Positions 5,738-9,459 of a DNA stretch of 9,459 bases are shown one piece after another. Origin of the DNA: JALQTD01 sp964390365. Its GTDB lineage: Bacteria; Bacteroidota; Bacteroidia; Flavobacteriales_D; Sanyastnellaceae. The notes beneath the pieces were generated by a model. The model saw nothing but the letters and a program-made list of their open reading frames with translations, searched no databases and was not told where the DNA came from. A program made the position numbers and the translations under genes. Each line of letters opens with the position of its first letter. Position 1 is the stretch's first letter. The stretch spans positions 1 to 9,459 of the forward strand of contig CAYMHW010000079.1 of NCBI GenBank assembly GCA_964390365.1. Direction: 5' to 3'.

Positions 5738-6437
5738 TGCGCGCCTTGAACCGGACGGGCGTGTGAGCGGGCAATCCGCGAGACGGCAGGCCTTGGAGGC
5801 CAAACGCTTCCTTGCACGGGCACACCACTTCCCATTCCGCAGGCGCTCCCCAGCGCTCGATGGCTCGCCAAAAAGCAGGCAACAACTGGTCTTCATCGCC
5901 CCAGCGCACCGCCATGTCAAATTCATGTGGCACGGACTCGCTTGAGAAGGCCGATTCCTGAGTCCACTCGATGCCGAGCACATCGCCTTGAGCTGCGGGC
6001 GTTGCGTGCGCCGAATCCACCTCGAGCGCCCAGCAACCGCTTCCCCGGGAAAGCCGTAAGCCCTCCGAGCCGTGGGCCGCTGCAAGCCAGAGCGAATCGC
6101 TGAACGCGCCCTGGGCAACGGAACGCATAACGGGACCTGCCCAATCCGCCTCCGTCCACACGCTCAGGATGTCGAACGGTTGCCAGGTCGTGCCGATTTG
6201 GGCCTGCCCCCCGTCGCCCGCGCGGAGCTGCTGCCCCCAAGTTGACCAGGGCGCCTGCCACAGGCAGACCGTATCTCGTTGCCCACCGTGGAGCACGACA
6301 GCGGCCACGGCCTCGCTGAGGGTCGGAGACGACGAATCGCCCAACCGCTCGAGCTGCAGGGTTGCAGGCGGCTCCGGGGCCTGCGTGCACGCGACTCCGA
6401 GGAGGGCCCAAGCGATCAGGGTGCCGCGGGGTGCCAT
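5727..6437 (-). CDS. Putative lipoprotein with a diverged FKBP-like C-terminal domain
   Basis: A 236-residue protein beginning MAPRGTLIAWALLGVAC. The hydrophobic segment ending at Cys17 looks like a lipoprotein signal, although Gly at -3 is not the best lipobox. The last 80 or so residues follow the FKBP pattern: GDVLGIEWT, FSSES, DQLLPAFWRAIERWG, a EVVCPCKEAFG segment (AFG at 211-213) and GLPAHTPVRFKARI, matching the usual FKBP order of GD-V, F-S, IPG-f-A, P-AYG and IP-ntpL-F. Several active-site aromatics are not obvious, so isomerase activity is doubtful. The N-terminal half (Trp-rich, TWQPFDILSVWTE) has no clear match. The start overlaps the end of the upstream FKBP-like gene by 22 bases, so the two are translationally coupled. 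I favour ATG 6437 because the longer open frame adds a signal-less shadow of that gene. Confidence 0.62.
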   Translation of the reverse strand: MAPRGTLIAWALLGVACTQAPEPPATLQLERLGDSSSPTLSEAVAAVVLHGGQRDTVCLWQAPWSTWGQQLRAGDGGQAQIGTTWQPFDILSVWTEADWAGPVMRSVAQGAFSDSLWLAAAHGSEGLRLSRGSGCWALEVDSAHATPAAQGDVLGIEWTQESAFSSESVPHEFDMAVRWGDEDQLLPAFWRAIERWGAPAEWEVVCPCKEAFGLQGLPSRGLPAHTPVRFKARISR

Positions 6438-6931
6438 CGGTAATTCAAGTGAATGACGGCGTCGGGCGGAACGAGGTTTTGGTGCCCCGTCAAGCCCCAC
6501 GCCATGTGCGCGGGCAACCACGCCTCCACCGAATCCCCTACCGACGTGGCGCTCGCCAAATCATGGAACCCCGTCGGCACATCCGTCGCCTGCCACTTGA
6601 AGGACAACGGCCGCTCGAAACACACCGAATCATCCGCAAGCGCCACGCGCGCCTGCCAGTGCACCCAATCGCCTCGTTTCAAGGAGTCCCCGGCTTGCGG
6701 CGCCTCTTCGACGAGCCGGAAGCGCACGCCGCCGTCGCCTTTCAGCCATTCCCCGCTTGCAGTCACCGTGTCGATGAACGCCTGCTGGCGGGCCACCCGA
6801 TTGCGATTGAAGGCCTCGAGGTCCACCTTGACCGGCGGCGGGGTTTGGGGATTCGACCAGCGCGCCACCCGCAGGAAAGCGAAAACCGCTGCCAGGAGCG
6901 CTAGCGCCAGGATGATCGCACGCCGCTTCAT
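6416..6931 (-). CDS. Membrane-anchored GldI/FKBP-type peptidyl-prolyl isomerase-like protein
   Basis: A 171-residue protein. MKRR followed by hydrophobic residues 5-20 forms a signal anchor with no lipobox Cys. A proline-rich linker (28-34) and a charged helix with RNR (43-45) follow, then the FKBP-like domain from about residue 66. Signatures are GDGGVRFRLVEE (65-76), GDWVHWQARV (87-96), a FKW-to-PTGFHDLAS segment (111-127, the IPG-f region), GDSVEAWLPAHMAWGLTG (132-149, the P-AYG-G block) and LVPPDAVIHLNYRW (153-166). The charged RN helix before a 'G-F/V-R-L' strand is the GldI layout. GldI is a lipoprotein FKBP needed for gliding and type IX secretion in Flavobacterium, and its gene often neighbours a DHH phosphoesterase, as here. 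Catalytic aromatics look poorly kept. ATG 6931 is two bases after the nrnA stop; an in-frame TTG at 6937 is less likely. Confidence 0.72.
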   Translation of the reverse strand: MKRRAIILALALLAAVFAFLRVARWSNPQTPPPVKVDLEAFNRNRVARQQAFIDTVTASGEWLKGDGGVRFRLVEEAPQAGDSLKRGDWVHWQARVALADDSVCFERPLSFKWQATDVPTGFHDLASATSVGDSVEAWLPAHMAWGLTGHQNLVPPDAVIHLNYRWHPAAP

Positions 6932-6933
6932 CG

Positions 6934-7992
6934 TCAAATGCTGTAATCCAACGCCGGCGCCAATCCCGGCAACAGGGCCTCGAATTGCGCCACCACCTCC
7001 TCCAGCGAGGCACCTTCGACCGCTCCGCCCGATGCGTTGAAGTGCCCGCCGCCGTTGAAGTGGGCGGCGGCGACTTCGCGGACGCTGAACGAACCGCGGC
7101 TCCGCAAGCTGAGCTTGATGCGGCCGTCGTGGGACTCGTGGATGAAGGCGGCCATGTTGACTCCCTCGATGCTGAGGGCTTGATTCACAAGGCCTTCCGT
7201 GTCGCCTGAGCGGTAGTGGAACCGCTTCAATTCCTCTTGCGACAGGGCGATGAGGGCGGCGTGGTGTTCAGGCCAAACCCGCAACTTCTCACTCAACGCA
7301 TACCCCACCAACCGCATGCGGTCGACTTGGTTCGTGTCGTACACGCGGGAGTGGATGACGGCGTGCTCGACGCCGCGTTCAATCAGGTGGGCGGCAATGC
7401 GGTGCGTGCCGGGGGTCACGGAAGGGAAGCGGAACGAGCCGCTGTCGGTCATGATGCCGGTGTACAGGCAGGCGCCGGTTTCGGGTGAAATCTCCGCCGC
7501 CTCGCCGCGTGCTTCGATCCAGCCGTAAATCAGCTCGGCCGTGCTGCAGCGCGCCGTGTCCGACCACGTGATGGCGGCGAAGTCCTTCGGGTGCTGGTGG
7601 TGGTCGATCATGATTTTCGGGGCGGGCGAGGCTTCGAGGACGGGTGCGAGTGCGCCGGTTCGGGAGAGTTCGTTGTAGTCGAGGCAGAAAATGACGTTGG
7701 CGGCATCGACTGCGGCTTGGACCGCCTCCGCGTGCTGTTCGAACAAGAGGACGGACTCGTGGCCCGGGAGCCAATGCAGGAACGACGGGTAATGGTCGGG
7801 CATCACGACGGTAGCGTGAACGCCCAGCTCGGCGAGGTGATTCCAGAGGGCAAGCGCGGAGCCGATGGCATCGCCGTCGGGGCCACGGTGGGCCGTGATG
7901 ACCGGCGTGCCGGGGGCGGCCAGGAGCTGCGCGCACTGCGCCATCGACTCGGGCGTGAACACCGGCGATCCGTATTTCTGATTCGAGGTCAT
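6934..7992 (-). CDS. nrnA: DHH/DHHA1 phosphoesterase, NrnA-type oligoribonuclease/PAP phosphatase
   Basis: A 352-residue cytosolic protein with both domains of the NrnA family. DHH domain: HRGPDGDAIGS (35-45, where Asn is more usual than Arg36), LDYNELSRTG (104-113, Asp105), the DHH triad at 130-132, and YTGIMTDSGSFRF with Asp183. DHHA1 domain: GGGHFNASGG (314-323), which binds substrate. These Asp and His residues hold the two metal ions. NrnA removes nucleotides from 2-5-mer RNAs and dephosphorylates 3'-phosphoadenosine-5'-phosphate, linking RNA decay to sulfur metabolism. It appears to be the first gene of an operon with the two FKBP-like genes. ATG 7992 is preferred because a near-consensus -7 box ends four bases upstream; an in-frame ATG at 8031 would add 13 residues. 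Confidence 0.92.
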   Translation of the reverse strand: MTSNQKYGSPVFTPESMAQCAQLLAAPGTPVITAHRGPDGDAIGSALALWNHLAELGVHATVVMPDHYPSFLHWLPGHESVLLFEQHAEAVQAAVDAANVIFCLDYNELSRTGALAPVLEASPAPKIMIDHHQHPKDFAAITWSDTARCSTAELIYGWIEARGEAAEISPETGACLYTGIMTDSGSFRFPSVTPGTHRIAAHLIERGVEHAVIHSRVYDTNQVDRMRLVGYALSEKLRVWPEHHAALIALSQEELKRFHYRSGDTEGLVNQALSIEGVNMAAFIHESHDGRIKLSLRSRGSFSVREVAAAHFNGGGHFNASGGAVEGASLEEVVAQFEALLPGLAPALDYSI

Positions 7993-7996
7993 GCCA

Positions 7997-8004
7997 CGAA
8001 GGTA
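7997..8004 (-). promoter_or_regulatory. Candidate Bacteroidota -7 promoter element for nrnA
   Basis: On the minus strand the 8-mer is TACCTTCG, one mismatch from the Bacteroidota -7 consensus TAnnTTTG, and it ends four bases before the nrnA ATG at 7992. With transcription normally starting five to seven bases after the box, the message would be leaderless or nearly so. No TTTG -33 element is visible at the right distance. Confidence 0.4.
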
Positions 8005-8016
8005 CAGCCGGGTGCA

Positions 8017-8024
8017 TAACTTTG
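8017..8024 (+). promoter_or_regulatory. Bacteroidota -7 promoter element for the DUF6702-like operon
   Basis: TAACTTTG is a perfect match to the Bacteroidota -7 consensus TAnnTTTG and lies five bases before the ATG at 8030. It predicts a leaderless or nearly leaderless transcript for the three-gene plus-strand chain. It also supports 8030 over the in-frame ATG at 7991. No clear TTTG -33 element lies 19 bases upstream, where the opposite-strand nrnA start is located. Confidence 0.6.
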
Positions 8025-8029
8025 CCGCC

Positions 8030-8515
8030 ATGCTGTTCCTGCTTCCCTTGCTGGTGTTGCTGCACGACTTTCACTTCAGTCGGACGGATTTGGTTTACAG
8101 CCGCGAGGGCACGTGGCAAGTGACGGTGCGTGTGTTCACGGACGACTTTGAGGTGGAGCTGGATCGGGAGCGCGAGCGGCGGAGGGAGCCCGATGAGCCG
8201 ATTTGGTTGGGGGATGAGCGGGAGCACCCGTCGTGTGGGCGGTGGGCTGAGGCGGTGGCGCTTGAGGGGTGGTCGTTGGAGGTCAATGGGTTGGAGGCGC
8301 CGTGTGCGTTCCTCGGCTACGAGGTGGATTACGACGTGACGTACCTGTATTACGAGTCGGTTGCGACGCCGGTTCCGGACGTGTTGACCGTTCGGAATGA
8401 GCTGTTTTTCGGGCAATTCGATGACCAAGTGAACGAGGTGCACGTGGAAGTGAACGGGACGGCGAAGCGCGAGTTGCTCACGCGGGAAATGCCGATTTGG
8501 ACCTACAAGCCATGA
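8030..8515 (+). CDS. DUF6702-like exported protein of unknown function
   Basis: A 161-residue protein with a hydrophobic N-terminus (MLFLLPLLVLL) followed at once by HDFHFSRTDLVYS, then VRVFTDDFEVELD, a middle segment with WSLEVNGLE, FLGYEVDYDVTYLYYE, VRNELFFGQFDDQVNEVHVEVNG and a LLTREMP end. This is the DUF6702 layout in Bacteroidota: a short signal, HxFyvS-x-T, I/VFtDDlE, a long beta segment with a 'G' and 'E-D-V-Y' stretch, and n-lL-d-F-eQ-N-vHv near the end. No function is known for the family. The chosen start lacks basic residues in the signal n-region. The in-frame ATG at 7991 would supply MPRRYSR, but would put the perfect -7 box inside the gene and overlap the nrnA start codon. Its stop overlaps nth in ATGA. 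Confidence 0.72.
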   Translation: MLFLLPLLVLLHDFHFSRTDLVYSREGTWQVTVRVFTDDFEVELDRERERRREPDEPIWLGDEREHPSCGRWAEAVALEGWSLEVNGLEAPCAFLGYEVDYDVTYLYYESVATPVPDVLTVRNELFFGQFDDQVNEVHVEVNGTAKRELLTREMPIWTYKP

Positions 8516-9180
8516 AGAAAGCGGAGAAAGTCGAGTTCATTCAGCAGGAGCTGCAGCGGCTGTATCCGGAGCCGCCGGTGCCGCTGGATCATTCGGATCC
8601 TTACACGCTGCTCGTCGCGGTGCTGCTCAGCGCGCAATGCACCGACGAGCGGGTGAACCAGGTCACACCGGAGCTGTTCGCAGCCGCCTCCGATCCGGCT
8701 TCGATGGCCGCGTTGGACGTGGATTTCATCCGGGACATCATCCGTCCGTGCGGCCTTTCTCCGGCCAAATCCAAAAACATCCACCGCCTCTCCGAACTCC
8801 TCCTCGAACGCCACGGCGGCGAAGTTCCGAACGACCTTGAAGCGCTGGAAGCCCTCCCGGGCGTGGGCCACAAGACCGCTTCGGTGGTGATGGCGCAGTC
8901 GTTCGGCGAGCCCTCTTTCCCGGTCGACACGCACATCCACCGGCTGATGTGGCGGTGGGGCCTGACGAACGGCCGTTCGGTGGAACAAACCGAGCGCGAC
9001 GCGAAACGGCTCTTCCCCCGCGACCGATGGAACGACCTGCACCTGCAGATCATCTTCTACGGAAGGGAATACAGCCCGGCGCGGGGACTCGACATCGACA
9101 AGGACTTCTTGCTCCGAGCCTGCGGGCGGCCGGCTGAAATTCGGAAGTGGAAGGCGGTGAAAGCGAAGCGGGCCCAATGA
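8512..9180 (+). CDS. nth: Endonuclease III-like DNA glycosylase/AP lyase lacking the iron-sulfur cysteines
   Basis: A 222-residue cytosolic base-excision-repair enzyme that removes oxidised pyrimidines and cleaves the abasic site. It has the family core: LLSAQCTDERVN (the Q-containing helix), the helix-hairpin-helix LPGVGHKTA with Schiff-base Lys121 (Lys120 in E. coli), and VDTHIHR with Asp139 (Asp138 in E. coli). Where E. coli Nth has the C-x6-C-x2-C-x5-C [4Fe-4S] loop, this protein has GREYSPARGLDIDKDF, with a single Cys further on, so no cluster can form. Flavobacterial Nth proteins I recall share the GREYSPARG sequence, so this looks lineage-typical and not damaged. The ATG at 8512 sits in the ATGA overlap with the preceding gene; a TTG at 8497 would add five residues. 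Its own stop overlaps the next ATG. Confidence 0.94.
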   Translation: MKKAEKVEFIQQELQRLYPEPPVPLDHSDPYTLLVAVLLSAQCTDERVNQVTPELFAAASDPASMAALDVDFIRDIIRPCGLSPAKSKNIHRLSELLLERHGGEVPNDLEALEALPGVGHKTASVVMAQSFGEPSFPVDTHIHRLMWRWGLTNGRSVEQTERDAKRLFPRDRWNDLHLQIIFYGREYSPARGLDIDKDFLLRACGRPAEIRKWKAVKAKRAQ

Positions 9181-9459
9181 TCGACTATCCGTCGTCCGTT
9201 CCGCGGGTGGAACGTTGGGGCAAGCGGGTGCGGCATGCGGTGCAGTGGGTGGGATTGGCGTTGCGGGCGGGCGGCGTGCCTCCAGCGGTCGTCGTGCACC
9301 CCGACGCGCCCTCCCGCCGGACAGCGTTGTACAAAATGTGCCGGGCGTTGGGCGTGGAGCTGACGAACCGGCCCCGTCGGCGCGTGCTGCTGACGATGCG
9401 GTTCGAAGACGCCACCGAAAAGGCGGCTGCGCGGCCGTCGTGGTGGCCTTCGGGAGCGT
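9177..9459 (+). CDS. Unidentified gene, N-terminal part (runs off the window)
   Basis: The ATG at 9177 overlaps the nth stop in ATGA and the frame stays open to the window end, giving 94 residues. The protein starts MIDYPSSVPRVERWGKRVR, with no signal peptide, is basic, and continues through PAVVVHPDAPSRRTALYKM, ALGVELTNRP and LLTMRFEDATEKAA. The order (a basic helix, a Tyr-Lys-x-Cys/Arg segment, 'Leu-x-Asn-Arg-Pro', then 'Phe-Glu-Asp-x-Thr') feels like a conserved family, but I cannot name it. The overlap chain suggests co-expression with nth and the DUF6702-like gene. Confidence 0.6.
   Translation, partial: MIDYPSSVPRVERWGKRVRHAVQWVGLALRAGGVPPAVVVHPDAPSRRTALYKMCRALGVELTNRPRRRVLLTMRFEDATEKAAARPSWWPSGA

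Noticed and set aside
7379..8443. A 354-codon minus-strand frame over nrnA and the DUF6702-like gene
   Set aside because: It is Arg/Pro-rich without motifs and overlaps two supported genes in other frames.

Overview
The window looks like ordinary chromosome from a GC-rich member of the Bacteroidota, most likely a Flavobacteriales relative. Four things support this. dnaA stands alone, followed by a low-molecular-weight phosphatase and a short RsmI-like methyltransferase. An NrnA-type DHH phosphoesterase is followed by GldI/FKBP-like genes. A DUF6702-type exported protein sits next to an endonuclease III without its iron-sulfur cysteines. Starts lack Shine-Dalgarno sequences, and a perfect Bacteroidota -7 box (TAnnTTTG) is present. 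GC content is about 60% by eye, high for that group. No mobile element, CRISPR array, tRNA or rRNA was seen, and almost every base is coding.

Layout. (1) Positions 2-2335, plus strand: a tightly overlapping trio made of the end of a ComB-like phosphatase, an exported zinc-dependent phospholipase C/S1-P1-nuclease-like protein, and a GT-B glycosyltransferase of the tRNA-queuosine mannosyltransferase family. (2) Positions 2313-2708, minus strand: a YbgC-type thioesterase whose end overlaps the glycosyltransferase gene tail to tail. (3) Positions 2709-3056: the only long non-coding stretch. It is AT-rich and carries repeated short words, a T10 tract and one consensus DnaA box. (4) Positions 3057-5737, plus strand: dnaA, a rho-independent terminator, a low-molecular-weight phosphatase and an RsmI-like methyltransferase. 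(5) Positions 5727-7992, minus strand: nrnA followed by two overlapping genes for envelope-anchored FKBP-like proteins. (6) Positions 8030-9459, plus strand: a divergent three-gene chain joined by ATGA overlaps, made of a DUF6702-like protein, nth, and the start of an unidentified gene that runs off the window.

How the genes relate. Most are housekeeping genes: replication initiation, DNA repair, RNA modification, nanoRNA/PAP turnover and acyl-CoA thioester hydrolysis. The envelope proteins are the exported zinc enzyme, the FKBP pair and the DUF6702 protein. I do not see a convincing new multi-gene system. The points most worth a second look are the duplicated and diverged GldI/FKBP pair beside nrnA, the face-to-face promoters between nrnA and the DUF6702 gene, the bacterial queuosine-mannosyltransferase homologue, and the repeat-rich region upstream of dnaA.
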